Assembly: GCA_019635635.1 (NCBI GenBank)
Contig: JAHBZB010000002.1
Location: 705,204 to 769,203, forward strand
Direction of reading: 5' to 3'
Origin: Xanthobacteraceae bacterium
GTDB lineage: Bacteria > Pseudomonadota > Alphaproteobacteria > Rhizobiales > Xanthobacteraceae
Length of the DNA stretch: 64,000 bases
Shown: positions 52,964 through 62,871 of the stretch, one piece after another
Position numbering within the stretch: the first letter of the stretch is position 1
How the letters are laid out: the number at the start of each line of letters is the position of its first letter
Made by a program: the position numbers and the translations under genes
Notes under the pieces: model-generated
The model's database searches: none
What the model was told of the DNA's origin: nothing
Seen by the model: the letters and a program-made list of their open reading frames with translations, nothing else

Positions 52964-54205
52964 TTATCGCGAAAGCAAACGTATGACGCCCCTGCCCGCC
53001 GCGACACCGGTCGCAAAGCACGCCTGCAAAAGATAGCCGCCGGTCGGCGCTTCCCAGTCGAGCATCTCGCCGGCGGCAAAAACGCCTGGCAATTTCCGCA
53101 GCATGAAGTTTTCACCGAGATCTTCGAGCCGGATGCCGCCGGCGGTCGAGATCGCGGTTTCGAGCGGTGCGATGCCGGAAAGCGTGAGCGGCAGCGCGTT
53201 GACGAGCGGCGCGAGTTCGCCGGGCGGCATATCTGAAAGACGGCGGCCTTCCTTCGCCGCCCACTCCTGCAACAGCGCGACCGCGACCGGAGACAAATTC
53301 GCAGCCTTGCGCAGAAAATTCGAGAACGATTGCTTGCCGCGCGGGCTCGCGAACCGTGCGGTGAGCGCTTCCCTGTCCAGATCGGGACGCAACGAAATAA
53401 AAAGAGTGGCGCTGCCGTTCGTCACGATTTCTTCGCGCAAGCGCGACGAAAGCGCGTAGATCGCACCGCCCTCAATACCGTAGTCCGCGATCGTCGCTTC
53501 GCCACGAACGGAAGTGTCGCCGGACGAAAGCGCGATGCGCTTCAGCGGCGTGCCGGCGAAGCGCTCGCGAAACAGCGGCGACCATTCGATCTCGAAGCCC
53601 GAGTTCGCCGGCTGAAGTGGCGCGAGATCGACGCCGATTTCTGAAAGGATGTCCGTCCACGCGCCATCGGAGCCGAGCCGCGGCCAACTTGCGCCGCCGA
53701 GCGCGAGCACGACAGCATCGGCTTTCACGGCGATCTTTCCTTTCGGCGTGTCGAACGAAAGAGCAGCAGCCTCGTTCCAGCCAAGCCAGCGATGCCGGAA
53801 CTGGAATGCAACGCCCATCTCGTCGAGCCGGCGCAGCCATGCGCGCAACAGCGGCGAGGCCTTGAAGGCTTCCGGGAAGATACGCCCGCTCGAGCCTTCG
53901 AAGGTTTTCTGACCGAGGCTTTCGCTCCATGCACGCAGCGTCGCGGACGGAAAGGATTCAAGCGCTGCATGCAGCACTTCCGCGCGGCCGCCGTAGCGGC
54001 GCAGAAAATCCTCGAACGGCTCGCTATGCGTGAGATTGAGCCCGCCGCGGCCTGCGAGCAGAAACTTGCGCCCCGCGGACGGCATCCGCTCATAGACCGT
54101 GACGCGCAGGCCCGCTTTCGCCATTTCCTCCGCGGCGATCAGACCCGCGGGGCCCGCGCCGATCACGGCCACGTTTTTTGCGCTCGTTGCGTTCATCGCA
54201 ATCAC
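52964..54205 (-). CDS. BaiN/HI0933-like flavoprotein (PP_4765 type)
   Basis: A 413-residue FAD protein. The N-terminal loop NVAVIGAGPAGLIAAEEMAKAG and YERMPSAGRKFLLAGRGGLNLTHSEP are signatures of this uncharacterised reductase family; the C-terminus closes with PGVFAAGEMLDWEAPTGGYLLQACFATGVAAGRG. The reaction is unknown; relatives may reduce or saturate double bonds in small molecules. The first possible start is GTG at 54205, directly after the stop of the GIY-YIG gene, with an ATG nine bases later. It is the end of the phosphate-permease operon. Confidence 0.9.
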   Translation of the reverse strand: MIAMNATSAKNVAVIGAGPAGLIAAEEMAKAGLRVTVYERMPSAGRKFLLAGRGGLNLTHSEPFEDFLRRYGGRAEVLHAALESFPSATLRAWSESLGQKTFEGSSGRIFPEAFKASPLLRAWLRRLDEMGVAFQFRHRWLGWNEAAALSFDTPKGKIAVKADAVVLALGGASWPRLGSDGAWTDILSEIGVDLAPLQPANSGFEIEWSPLFRERFAGTPLKRIALSSGDTSVRGEATIADYGIEGGAIYALSSRLREEIVTNGSATLFISLRPDLDREALTARFASPRGKQSFSNFLRKAANLSPVAVALLQEWAAKEGRRLSDMPPGELAPLVNALPLTLSGIAPLETAISTAGGIRLEDLGENFMLRKLPGVFAAGEMLDWEAPTGGYLLQACFATGVAAGRGVIRLLSR

Positions 54206-54490
54206 TTAAGCGATCGGCGTCATCAGCGAAATCCCGGCGCTCAATTTCTTGCGAAAGCCCCGCTCGCGCTTCAGGAAATATTCGCGCTGCATGGCGTCGC
54301 GGCGGCTGGAAAAATATTCGACATATAGCAAGCGCCACGAGCGGCCGCGGGTCGAGCGCGCGCCCTTGCCGCTGTTGTGGCGGCGCAAACGCTTGCCTAT
54401 GTCATTGGTCCAGCCGACATAAGTGCGGATGCCGTGCCGGTCGGAGCAGCCGAGCACATAGACAAAACTAAGCGGCGCGGCGCGCGTCAC
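54206..54490 (-). CDS. GIY-YIG domain endonuclease-like protein (UPF0213/YhbQ type)
   Basis: A 94-residue single-domain protein. The motif appears as FVYVLGCSD ... TYVGWTNDIGKRLRRHNSGKGA, with a conserved Glu in QREYFLKRERGFRKK; YhbQ-like proteins have the same size. The start is a GTG at 54490 that overlaps the stop of the Nudix gene (GTGA); the longer open frame upstream lies inside that gene. Such proteins bind or nick DNA in repair, though most are uncharacterised. Confidence 0.87.
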   Translation of the reverse strand: MTRAAPLSFVYVLGCSDRHGIRTYVGWTNDIGKRLRRHNSGKGARSTRGRSWRLLYVEYFSSRRDAMQREYFLKRERGFRKKLSAGISLMTPIA

Positions 54491-54908
54491 CGGAACTGCT
54501 TGGCGAATTTCGCGATCAGAACGCGAAGCTCCGGCTCCTGCACCTGCGCGGCGGCGTCCTCCGGCGCGAACCACTGGGTCTTGCGCTGATCCTGCTCCGG
54601 CCAGGCCGGCATCTGCTGTTCGACTTCCATCGCGAAGGTATCGACCGTGCAATTCACGATCGAGCCGTCGCCGCGCTTCTTGTCGTAATGATAGGAGCCG
54701 ATGGGCTTGTCGCCGACCTTGCCGAGCAGACCCGCCTCCTCCATCGCCTCGAGTGCTGCGAGATTGTGCGGTTCGACGCCTTCGATCGGCCAGCCTTTCG
54801 GGATGATCCAGCGGCGCGTCTCGCGGGAGGTGACGAGCATGATTTCGACCGTGCCGGCTTTCGTCCGCCGGTACGGCAGCGCGGCGTATTGCTGGGCCTT
54901 CCCTGCCT

Positions 54909-54912
<4 letters not shown>
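54487..54912 (-). CDS. Nudix hydrolase with atypical Nudix box
   Basis: A 141-residue protein of the family that hydrolyses nucleoside or inositol polyphosphate-linked substrates. The start GTG at 54912 overlaps the stop of the phosphate-permease gene (GTGA). The box region, 40-62, runs GWPIEG...LEAMEEAGL: the distal EAMEEAG metal ligands are kept, but the first Glu is Val46 and the usual Arg is Leu54. PKGWPxxG-type members commonly lack the first Glu; the Arg change is less usual. Location beside a phosphate transporter suits a polyphosphate-related role. Confidence 0.88.
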
Positions 54913-55922
<1,010 letters not shown>

Positions 55923-55926
55923 GCCT

Positions 55927-56568
55927 TCAGAGATGATCGGTGACGAGCGCGCTGATTTCGTTGGCGACGTCTTCGAAGCGGTCCACGACTTTTTCGAGAT
56001 GATCGTAGATTTCCCCGCCGATGATGAAATTCATCGCGTTGCCGTTGCGGTTCGCAAGAAACAGCGCCTTGCGTCCTTCATCGTGCAACTGGTCGGACTT
56101 TTCCTCGATCGCGATCACCTGCTCGGTGATGCGATGAATCTGCGTGCTATTTTTGCCGATCGCGGAGAGCAAGGGCACCGCGCTCGCAACCAGCCGCGCC
56201 ACGACCGGCGCCATCGCCGCCATCTGCTGCATCTGCGGCTCGAAGCTCTTTACCTCGTAGAGCGTGATGATCTTCGCGGTCTTGTTCATCTGGTCGATGG
56301 AGTCGTCCATCGAACTGACGAGATCCTGAATGTCGGTGCGGTCGAACGGCGTGATGAAGGTACGGCGCACGGCCTTGAGCACCTCGCGCGTGATCTCGTC
56401 GGCTTCGGCCTCGCGCTCGAAGATCACCTTGCAGTAGTGCTCGACCTTGTCGCCGCGAAACAGGCTCTCCAGCGCCTCGGCGCCCGCCACGAGTGTTGCG
56501 GCATGGCGCGCAAAGAGCTCGAAAAAACGCTCTTCCTTCGGCATCAGGGCCTGAAACCAGCCAAGCAT
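55927..56568 (-). CDS. DUF47 / PhoU-like phosphate-transport accessory protein
   Basis: A 213-residue all-helical cytoplasmic protein that accompanies Pit transporters and is thought to modulate them. The start at 56568 (MLGWFQALMPKEERFFELFARHA) is the standard N-terminus of the family, with GGGAAG just upstream; the longer frame to 56646 has no support. EREAEADEITREVLKAVRRTFITPFDRTDIQDLVSSMDDSID is the PhoU-like metal-binding heart. It heads a five-gene operon running to the flavoprotein. Confidence 0.93.
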   Translation of the reverse strand: MLGWFQALMPKEERFFELFARHAATLVAGAEALESLFRGDKVEHYCKVIFEREAEADEITREVLKAVRRTFITPFDRTDIQDLVSSMDDSIDQMNKTAKIITLYEVKSFEPQMQQMAAMAPVVARLVASAVPLLSAIGKNSTQIHRITEQVIAIEEKSDQLHDEGRKALFLANRNGNAMNFIIGGEIYDHLEKVVDRFEDVANEISALVTDHL

Positions 56569-56763
56569 GGGACTTCCCGCAAAATAGAGAATCGGTCGCG
56601 CCATTTTACTTGATTGTGACAATGCGTGGCGGGGGCATTTTGCCAATACCCGGAAGCCTTTACCCGGCTTTGGAACGCGGTGGTCCCGAGCGGGGAACCG
56701 CCTCGTCAGAGGCGCCGCGATCGCCTATCAATCGAGCCGCAACGGACAAGTCAGGACCGGACC

Positions 56764-57510
56764 ATGCGTCTCAAGCACAAGCGGGCTTTGGTGATCGGCG
56801 GATCGAGCGGGATCGGTGCCGCGATCGCGGAAGGCTTTGCGCGCGAGGGCGCGCATGTCGGCGTCATCGGGCGGCGGCAGGAAAAGATCGACGCAGTGCT
56901 GCCGATCCTCGGAAAGCACGATGCGAAAGCGCTCGGGCACGCGGCGGACATGCGCGGCGCGAAAGCCTGCAAGGCCGCGATCGACAAGACGGCGGAAGCG
57001 CTCGGCGGTCTCGATATTCTCGTGAACAGCCAGGGCATCACGGTCATCAGTCCGGCCGCGGATTTGAGCGAAGAGGATTATCTCAGCGTCATCGATACCA
57101 ACCTGAACAGCGTGTTCTTCTCGTGTCAGGCGGCCTATCCGCATATGCGCACAAACGGCGGCTCGATCATCAGCATCGCCTCGCTTGCGGGCTATCGCGG
57201 CTGGCCGATGGCGGCACCCTACGCCGCGAGCAAGCACGCGGTGATCGCCTATACGCGGACACTCGCGACCGAATGGGCGGGCGACAAAATCCGCGTGAAC
57301 TCGATTTCGCCCGGCTATTTTCGTACGGAGCTGACGAGCGTGCTGAAACCCGAGCGCGTCGCGCTCGCGACCTCGCGCACGCCGATGGGCCGCTTCGGCG
57401 ATCTTCCGGAAATTGCGGGGGCAGCGATCTATCTCGCCTCCGACGAAGCAAGCTACGTCACCGGCGCCGATCTGCCGGTCGATGGCGGCTTTCTCGCGAA
57501 AGGTCTTTGA
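56764..57510 (+). CDS. SDR-family oxidoreductase
   Basis: Classical short-chain dehydrogenase of 248 residues from the ATG at 56764. Cofactor loop GGSSGIGAAIAEG at 12-24, basic GRRQEK at 36-41 suggesting NADP(H), NSQG in place of NNAG at 88-91, catalytic Ser140, Tyr153 and Lys157, and the C-terminal YLASDEASYVTGADLPVDGGF. Such enzymes reduce or oxidise alcohols, sugars or acyl chains. Its stop lies 11 bases from that of the converging P450 gene, so a metabolic link to the P450 is possible but unproven. Confidence 0.9.
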   Translation: MRLKHKRALVIGGSSGIGAAIAEGFAREGAHVGVIGRRQEKIDAVLPILGKHDAKALGHAADMRGAKACKAAIDKTAEALGGLDILVNSQGITVISPAADLSEEDYLSVIDTNLNSVFFSCQAAYPHMRTNGGSIISIASLAGYRGWPMAAPYAASKHAVIAYTRTLATEWAGDKIRVNSISPGYFRTELTSVLKPERVALATSRTPMGRFGDLPEIAGAAIYLASDEASYVTGADLPVDGGFLAKGL

Positions 57511-57521
57511 GCGCGCCGCGC

Positions 57522-58742
57522 TTACGCGACGCGGGCCGGAATTTTCAGAAATCCACGGAACCGCGCACGGCCGCCGCCGGTCGGCGGTGCCGTCAATTCG
57601 TATTTCGGGAAACGCGCGAGAAAACGCGAAATCGCAATCGCACCCTCGAGGCGGGCGAGATTCATGCCGACGCATTGATGGATTCCGGAGGCGAACGCCA
57701 GATGCCGGTTCGGCGCGCGGCCGATGTCGAATTTCGCCGGTTCCGGAAATTCGTGCGGGTCGCGATTGGCGGCACCAATGCAGACGGTGATCTTGGTATT
57801 TTCCGGCATCATGACGCCGCCGACCTCGACCGGCTTCACGGTGATGCGGTTGCCCAACTGGTTCGAGCTTTCGTAACGCAGCACTTCCTCGATCGCGGTC
57901 TTGATGAGACCGGGATCGGCAAGTAGCCGCTGCTTCTGCTCGGGAAAGCGGTCGAGCGCGACGAGGCCGTTGCCGATCAGGTTGGTCGTGGTTTCATGGC
58001 CCGCGTTCAGGAGAAAAATGCAATTGTGCAGAAGCTCCTTCGGAGTCAGCTTCTCGCCGTTGACGTCGCCCTGAATGAGCTTGGTCAGCACATCCTTTTC
58101 CGGGTTGCCGGGATTTTTGCGGCGATCCTCGATCAGGCCTTCGAGATAGGCGATGAACTCGGTGACCGCGCGGTTTCCCCGTTCGGCGGCGGCCGGCGTC
58201 AACACCGGCTCGAGCGCGCCTAAGATCGCAAGCGACCACTCGCGCAGCGGCCCGCGCTCGTTGCGCGGCACGGCGAGCAAATTGCCGATCACCTCAACCG
58301 GAATTGCACTTGCGAAATCCTCGATCAGATCGACTTCGCGCTTCTGTGCCATTTCATCGACCAAGTTATCGACCAGCGCGACCAGCGCAGGCTCAAGCTC
58401 CGCGATTGCACGCGCGGTGAGCGCGCCGAAAATGAGACGGCGCACGCGCGTATGCAGCGGCGGATCGTTGAAAACCAAACTCGTGGTGTGATGCTCGTAG
58501 AGCGGCGTGTCACCGTATTTCGGCCTGAACTCTACCTTCTTGTCGGAGGAGCAGGCGTCGGTGTTCTTGTAAACGCCAAGAATGTCGCGGTAGCGCGTGA
58601 GAAAATAGGAGCCGTCCGGCATCAATTTCACCGGCTCGTATTCCTGTAGCGCGGCGTAATAAGGATAAGGGTCGGCATAGAAATCGGCGGTCAGCTTGCC
58701 AAGATCGAAGGATGCAGCCAACTCTCTGGAAGGTTCAGTCAT
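57522..58742 (-). CDS. Cytochrome P450
   Basis: Soluble bacterial P450 of 406 residues. I-helix oxygen motif AGHETT at 247-252, K-helix ExxR Glu286-Arg289, and the heme signature FASGIHQCVG with axial Cys357. PPLHTRVRRL near 94-103 is also typical. The class is that of the camphor/linalool/benzoate-type enzymes, but the substrate cannot be named. No ferredoxin or ferredoxin reductase gene is next to it, so reducing partners come from elsewhere. Its ATG overlaps the stop of the hydrolase gene (ATGA). Confidence 0.95.
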   Translation of the reverse strand: MTEPSRELAASFDLGKLTADFYADPYPYYAALQEYEPVKLMPDGSYFLTRYRDILGVYKNTDACSSDKKVEFRPKYGDTPLYEHHTTSLVFNDPPLHTRVRRLIFGALTARAIAELEPALVALVDNLVDEMAQKREVDLIEDFASAIPVEVIGNLLAVPRNERGPLREWSLAILGALEPVLTPAAAERGNRAVTEFIAYLEGLIEDRRKNPGNPEKDVLTKLIQGDVNGEKLTPKELLHNCIFLLNAGHETTTNLIGNGLVALDRFPEQKQRLLADPGLIKTAIEEVLRYESSNQLGNRITVKPVEVGGVMMPENTKITVCIGAANRDPHEFPEPAKFDIGRAPNRHLAFASGIHQCVGMNLARLEGAIAISRFLARFPKYELTAPPTGGGRARFRGFLKIPARVA

Positions 58743-59506
58743 CGCCTTTCCTCCAGCACGCGCGTCACGAACTGCCAGACTTGCTCCGGCGCCTCGACAT
58801 GCACGTTATGCCCGGCCCCCTTGAAAAGAAATGCGTTCGGGTCAATGCCCCGCATGTCGTCGAGCGTCACCATCGGGTCTTTCGACCCGGCGGCGAGCCG
58901 CAGCGGCGGTTTCGCGCGGCGCAAGGCATCGGGCACGGATTGATCGACGGCGGAAAAGCTTGCCGGTTCCTGCGCGATCTTCCAGCCGCCTTCCACCGCG
59001 GCGATGCCGGCTTCGACATCCGGTGAAGACGGATCGGCAAGCCCGAAGATGCCCGCCATTTTCAGGTAGCGTTCGACCGCCTCTTCGCGCGCCGCAAAGA
59101 TTTTCGCGGGCCGCTTTGCGAGCTCGAGCGCCTTGTTCTTTTCGTCCTCGCTCCAGCGGATTTTCACGCCGAAGGCGAGCGACGCGCGCGGCCGAATGCC
59201 GAAATCGCCGCTGCCGACGAGGCTCGCGATCACGCCGCCGAAGGAATGGCCGAGCACGACGATCTCGTCGGAGGATTCGTTCGCGAGCAGCGCGCCGACA
59301 TCGCGCGCGTGCTGCGTGAAATCATAGGGGCCTTCCTTCACCGAGCGTCCGTGGCCGCGAAGATCGGGCGCGAGCCAGCGGCCCTGCCCCTCGCGTTCCA
59401 GAATTTTCGTGAAAGGATGCCACACCGCGGCCGTCGCGCCGAGGCCGTGCAGGAGAACCAGAAGGCGGCTGCCCTCGCCGCCGCGTTCGGCGAATAGCGC
59501 GCTCAT
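58739..59506 (-). CDS. Alpha/beta hydrolase
   Basis: A 255-residue hydrolase. LLHGLGATAAVWHPF near 19-33 forms the oxyanion region, LAPDLRGHGRS follows, the nucleophile is Ser88 in LGHSFGG, and a His in KGAGHNVHVEAPEQV completes the triad with an Asp near GSKDPMV. It overlaps the last transporter gene (ATGA) and the P450 gene. In this setting it is likely to open an ester or lactone of the imported compound, before or after P450 hydroxylation. Confidence 0.9.
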   Translation of the reverse strand: MSALFAERGGEGSRLLVLLHGLGATAAVWHPFTKILEREGQGRWLAPDLRGHGRSVKEGPYDFTQHARDVGALLANESSDEIVVLGHSFGGVIASLVGSGDFGIRPRASLAFGVKIRWSEDEKNKALELAKRPAKIFAAREEAVERYLKMAGIFGLADPSSPDVEAGIAAVEGGWKIAQEPASFSAVDQSVPDALRRAKPPLRLAAGSKDPMVTLDDMRGIDPNAFLFKGAGHNVHVEAPEQVWQFVTRVLEERR

Positions 59507-60204
59507 AGGCCGAGATAGGCCTCGGTTACGCGCTCGTCGTTCGCGAGCGATGCGGCCTCGCCGGAGAGAATGATCTTGCCGGTTTCCAGGACATAGGCGC
59601 GATTGGAAATTGCGAGCGCCGCGGTCGCGTTCTGCTCGACCAGCAACACGGTGATGCCGAGCTTCGGCAAGTCTGCGACCGAACTCAGAATCTGATCGAC
59701 GAGCAACGGCGCAAGGCCCATCGAAGGCTCGTCGAGCAACAGCAGCTTCGGCTTGGTCATCAACGCGCGGCCGACCGCGAGCATCTGCTGCTGGCCGCCG
59801 GAAAGCGATCCGGCCGGAATGTTCCGCTTCTCCGCCAGCACCGGAAACATCCGGTAGATGTTTTCCACGTCAGCGGCGATTTCATTGTCGCGCCGTGCCC
59901 AGGCGCCGAGTTTCAGGTTGTCCTCGACCGAGAGCGGCGAGAATACCTGACGGCCTTCCGGCACCTGCGCGATGCCGAGGCGTGAACGCATGTGTGCCGC
60001 GACCCGCGAAATGTCTTTGCCCTGCCAGCGGATCGCGCCGCCGGAAACCGGCTGCACGCCGGAAAGCGCGCGCAAGAACGTAGTCTTGCCGGCACCGTTC
60101 GAGCCGATCAGGGAAACGATCTCGCCTTCGCGCACTTCGACCGAAATGCCGTGCAATACTTCGATGCGGCCATAGCGGCTTTTCAGGTCTTTCACCTCAA
60201 GCAT
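59503..60204 (-). CDS. Branched-chain amino acid-type ABC transporter ATPase, LivF-like
   Basis: A 233-residue ATPase; the start at 60204 (MLEVKDLKSRYG) is normal for LivF. Walker A GSNGAGKTT near 36-44, QVPEGRQVFSPLSVEDNLKLGAW, signature SLSGGQQQM, Walker B LLLLDEPSMGLAP, and the C-terminal ILSGEAASL. One of two ATPases of the importer. It overlaps the LivG-like gene by eight bases and the hydrolase by four. Confidence 0.95.
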   Translation of the reverse strand: MLEVKDLKSRYGRIEVLHGISVEVREGEIVSLIGSNGAGKTTFLRALSGVQPVSGGAIRWQGKDISRVAAHMRSRLGIAQVPEGRQVFSPLSVEDNLKLGAWARRDNEIAADVENIYRMFPVLAEKRNIPAGSLSGGQQQMLAVGRALMTKPKLLLLDEPSMGLAPLLVDQILSSVADLPKLGITVLLVEQNATAALAISNRAYVLETGKIILSGEAASLANDERVTEAYLGL

Positions 60205-60979
60205 GGGTCGCCTCCTCGCCCGCATGCTTGCCGAGATAGGCGGCGATCACTTTCTGATTCCTGCGGACTTCCTGCGCCGGGCCTTCGGCGAGCGTGCGAC
60301 CGCTTTCCAGCACATGGATGCGGTGCGAAATCTTCATGACGAGCCGCATGTCATGCTCAACCAGCACCACCGCGATGCCGCGCGCGGCGATCTTCTGGAT
60401 GATTTCGTCGATCTCGGCGGTTTCGACCGCGTTGCAGCCGGCGGCCGGTTCGTCGAGCAAAAGCACCTTCGGTTCGGCCGCAAGCGCGCGCGCGATTTCG
60501 AGGCGCTTCAGTGCGCCATAAGGCAGATTGCCTGCGGTCTGTTCCGAGATACCTTTAAGGCCGACGAAAGCGAGCAGTTCTTCGGCCTTCGTGCGCGTTT
60601 GCGCGTTCTGTTTCTTCGTCGAAGGCAGCGCGAACAGATGCGGCAGCACGGAGCGCTTTTCGTGCAGATGACGGCCGACCATCACGTTTTCGGCGGCCGT
60701 CATGCGGAAGAAAATCTGCAGGTTCTGGAACGTGCGCGACAGGCCAAGCTCGCTCAGGCGATGCACTGGAAAGCGCGTCACGTCCTCGCCATTCAACTCG
60801 ACGCGGCCGTGTTTCGGAACGTAGAGACCGGAGATCACGTTGAAGAGCGTGGTCTTGCCCGCACCGTTCGGGCCGATGATCGCGAAAATTTCGGCCGGGC
60901 GCACGTCGAGCGAAACGCCAGAGAGCGCGGTGACGCCACCGAACTCGATGCCGATGTCGCGGACCGAAAGCAGACTCAT
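60197..60979 (-). CDS. Branched-chain amino acid-type ABC transporter ATPase, LivG-like
   Basis: Second ATPase, 260 residues. Walker A GPNGAGKTT near 36-44, then GLSRTFQNLQIFFRMTAAENVMVGRH, signature NLPYGALKRLEIARAL, Walker B LLLDEPAAGCN, and VVLVEHDMRLVMKISHRIHVLESG, all LivG-typical. It starts with ATG overlapping the LivM-like stop. Confidence 0.95.
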   Translation of the reverse strand: MSLLSVRDIGIEFGGVTALSGVSLDVRPAEIFAIIGPNGAGKTTLFNVISGLYVPKHGRVELNGEDVTRFPVHRLSELGLSRTFQNLQIFFRMTAAENVMVGRHLHEKRSVLPHLFALPSTKKQNAQTRTKAEELLAFVGLKGISEQTAGNLPYGALKRLEIARALAAEPKVLLLDEPAAGCNAVETAEIDEIIQKIAARGIAVVLVEHDMRLVMKISHRIHVLESGRTLAEGPAQEVRRNQKVIAAYLGKHAGEEATHA

Positions 60980-61923
60980 GAACGCCTCCGGAAGATCAGG
61001 CGCGCAAGCGTCGGCACGATTCCGTCGCGCAGAAACATCATGAACAGAATAATGAGCAGCCCGAGCACGACATGCTCGTAGTCGTGGAAGACCGTCAGCA
61101 CCTGCGGCAGGATCGTGAGAAACGCCGCGCCAACGACGCTGCCGATTACCGAGCCGAGACCGCCGAGCACGGCCATGGTGACGAACTCGATCGAGCGCAG
61201 GAATTCCGCGGTGCGCGGCGTGACGCCGCCGTCATAGAGCGCGAGATAAGCGCCTGCTACCGCCGCGAAGACCGCCGACAACACGAAGGCGATCAGCTTG
61301 TAGCGGGCGACATTCACGCCGAGCACGCCCGACGCCGGCTCGCTGTCGTGGATCGCGCGGAAGGCGCGCCCCGTGGGGCTGTCGATCAGGTTCATCGCGA
61401 GCCACGCGGCAACGACCAGACTGATGCCGGAAATCCAGTACCAGGTGATCGGCCCGCGTGCAGACCAGCCGAACAGCACAAGCCGCGGCACCGACATGCC
61501 GTCCGGCCCGCCGGTGTATTGCGCTTCGTTGGTGAAGACCATCGCGATCAGGATGCCCATACCGAGTGTGGCGACCGCGAGATAGTGGCCCTTCAGTTTC
61601 AGGATCGGACGGCCGATCAAGAACGCAAGCAGCCCTGCGAGCAGCGCGCCGAGCGGAAGCGCTGCCCAGACCGGAATCCCGAAATGCGTCGGCCCGACCG
61701 CAACCGCATAGGCGCCGATGCCGAAGAAGCCGCCGTGACCGAGGCTCACCTGCCCGGCGTAGCCCATGACGAGGTTCAGTCCGAGCACCGCGAGCGCGAA
61801 AATGAAAGTGAGCGTCGCGATGCGGAAATAGAAGTTCGAGGGCAGCACGAGCGGCAGCACGAGCACAAGCGCGAGAAGCCCGAGCACCACACCGTGTCTG
61901 CGCAGCAAAGTCTGCATCGTCAT
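60976..61923 (-). CDS. Branched-chain amino acid-type ABC transporter permease, LivM-like
   Basis: Inner-membrane permease of 315 residues with about ten hydrophobic segments. LivM hallmarks are LGLNLVMGYAGQVSLGHGGFFGIGAYAVAV near 47-76, the EAA-like loop IHDSEPASGVLGVNVARYKLIAFVLSAVFAAVAG, and LGGLGSVIGSVVGAAFL. Starts and ends overlap its neighbours by four bases each. Confidence 0.95.
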   Translation of the reverse strand: MTMQTLLRRHGVVLGLLALVLVLPLVLPSNFYFRIATLTFIFALAVLGLNLVMGYAGQVSLGHGGFFGIGAYAVAVGPTHFGIPVWAALPLGALLAGLLAFLIGRPILKLKGHYLAVATLGMGILIAMVFTNEAQYTGGPDGMSVPRLVLFGWSARGPITWYWISGISLVVAAWLAMNLIDSPTGRAFRAIHDSEPASGVLGVNVARYKLIAFVLSAVFAAVAGAYLALYDGGVTPRTAEFLRSIEFVTMAVLGGLGSVIGSVVGAAFLTILPQVLTVFHDYEHVVLGLLIILFMMFLRDGIVPTLARLIFRRRS

Positions 61924-62792
61924 ACGCGCTCGACGCCGGCGCGGCCGAACAACCCGTTCGGCATCACGAAAAGAACGAGCAGGATCACGAGAAAGGCAAT
62001 CGCATCCTTATAGGCGGACGAGATGTAGCCCGCGCCGAAGGCCTCGAGGAGGCCAACGACCAGCCCGCCGACAATCGCGCCGAGCGGATTGCCCATGCCA
62101 CCCAACATCGCGGCCGAGAAGCCCTTGAGCGCGAGCAGCGTGCCGACGTCGTAATTCGTGAGCGTGATCGGGGTCACGAGAATGCCGCCGATCGCGCCGA
62201 TCGCGGCGGAAACTGCGAACGAAGCGCAGATGATCCAGACCGTATTGATGCCGACAAGACGCGCGGCCATGCGGTTCGCAGCAGTCGCGATCATCGCCTT
62301 GCCGAGGAGCGTGCGCGACATGAAGACCCAGAGCAGCACGACGACCGCCGCGGCACCGCCCAGCACCAGCACGCTCTGCGGCAGGATTGACGCGCCGCCG
62401 ACGCGCCATGCCTCGCCGGGAATGAAAGCGGGAAGCGCGTGAAAGCGCTTGTCGAAGACGATGGAGGCAAGCCCGCGCAGCAAAATCGACGCGCCGATGG
62501 TTATAATGATGAGCGTGACCGCGGACGCGCCCTTCGCCGGCTCGATTGCGAGCAGATGCAGCGCGACGCCGACCAGCACCGCGACCGCGATGGCGAGAAG
62601 TGCCGCGAGCGGCAGCGGCACGCCGGCAGCCGTGGCGAACACCGTCACCATGCCGCCGAGCATGACGAACTCGCCCTGCGCGAAATTGATGACGCCCGAA
62701 GCGTTGTAGATCAGCGTGAACCCGAGCGCGACCAGCGCATAGACCGCGCCGACCGTTAGCCCCGAGAACGCATATTGAAGAAACTGCGCCAC
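61920..62792 (-). CDS. Branched-chain amino acid-type ABC transporter permease, LivH-like
   Basis: Inner-membrane permease of 290 residues. Characteristic stretches are GLTVGAVYALVALGFTLIYNASGVINFAQGEFVMLGGM at the N-terminus and GFSAAMLGGMGNPLGAIVGGLVVGLLEAFGAGYIS near the end. It follows the binding-protein gene after a 79-base gap that contains a hairpin. Confidence 0.95.
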   Translation of the reverse strand: MAQFLQYAFSGLTVGAVYALVALGFTLIYNASGVINFAQGEFVMLGGMVTVFATAAGVPLPLAALLAIAVAVLVGVALHLLAIEPAKGASAVTLIIITIGASILLRGLASIVFDKRFHALPAFIPGEAWRVGGASILPQSVLVLGGAAAVVVLLWVFMSRTLLGKAMIATAANRMAARLVGINTVWIICASFAVSAAIGAIGGILVTPITLTNYDVGTLLALKGFSAAMLGGMGNPLGAIVGGLVVGLLEAFGAGYISSAYKDAIAFLVILLVLFVMPNGLFGRAGVERV

Positions 62793-62820
62793 TGTCCGCG
62801 ACCCCTTCCCGGAAAATGAC

Positions 62821-62844
62821 CGGGACGGCGCGAACGCCGTCCCG
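62821..62844 (-). terminator. Hairpin after the binding-protein gene, probable partial terminator
   Basis: CGGGACGGCG and CGCCGTCCCG pair perfectly over ten bases with a four-base loop, 27 bases after the binding-protein stop and 29 before the LivH-like start. On the transcribed strand only a weak T-tract (CATTTTCC) follows, so some read-through into the permease genes is expected. Confidence 0.7.
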
Positions 62845-62871
62845 TTTTTCGCGTGCCGACTATCGCCTCGA

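Noticed and set aside
56613-56623. ATTGTGACAAT palindrome upstream of the DUF47-Pit operon as a Pho box.
   Set aside because: Only one short palindrome is present, without the direct 7-bp repeats expected of PhoB sites.
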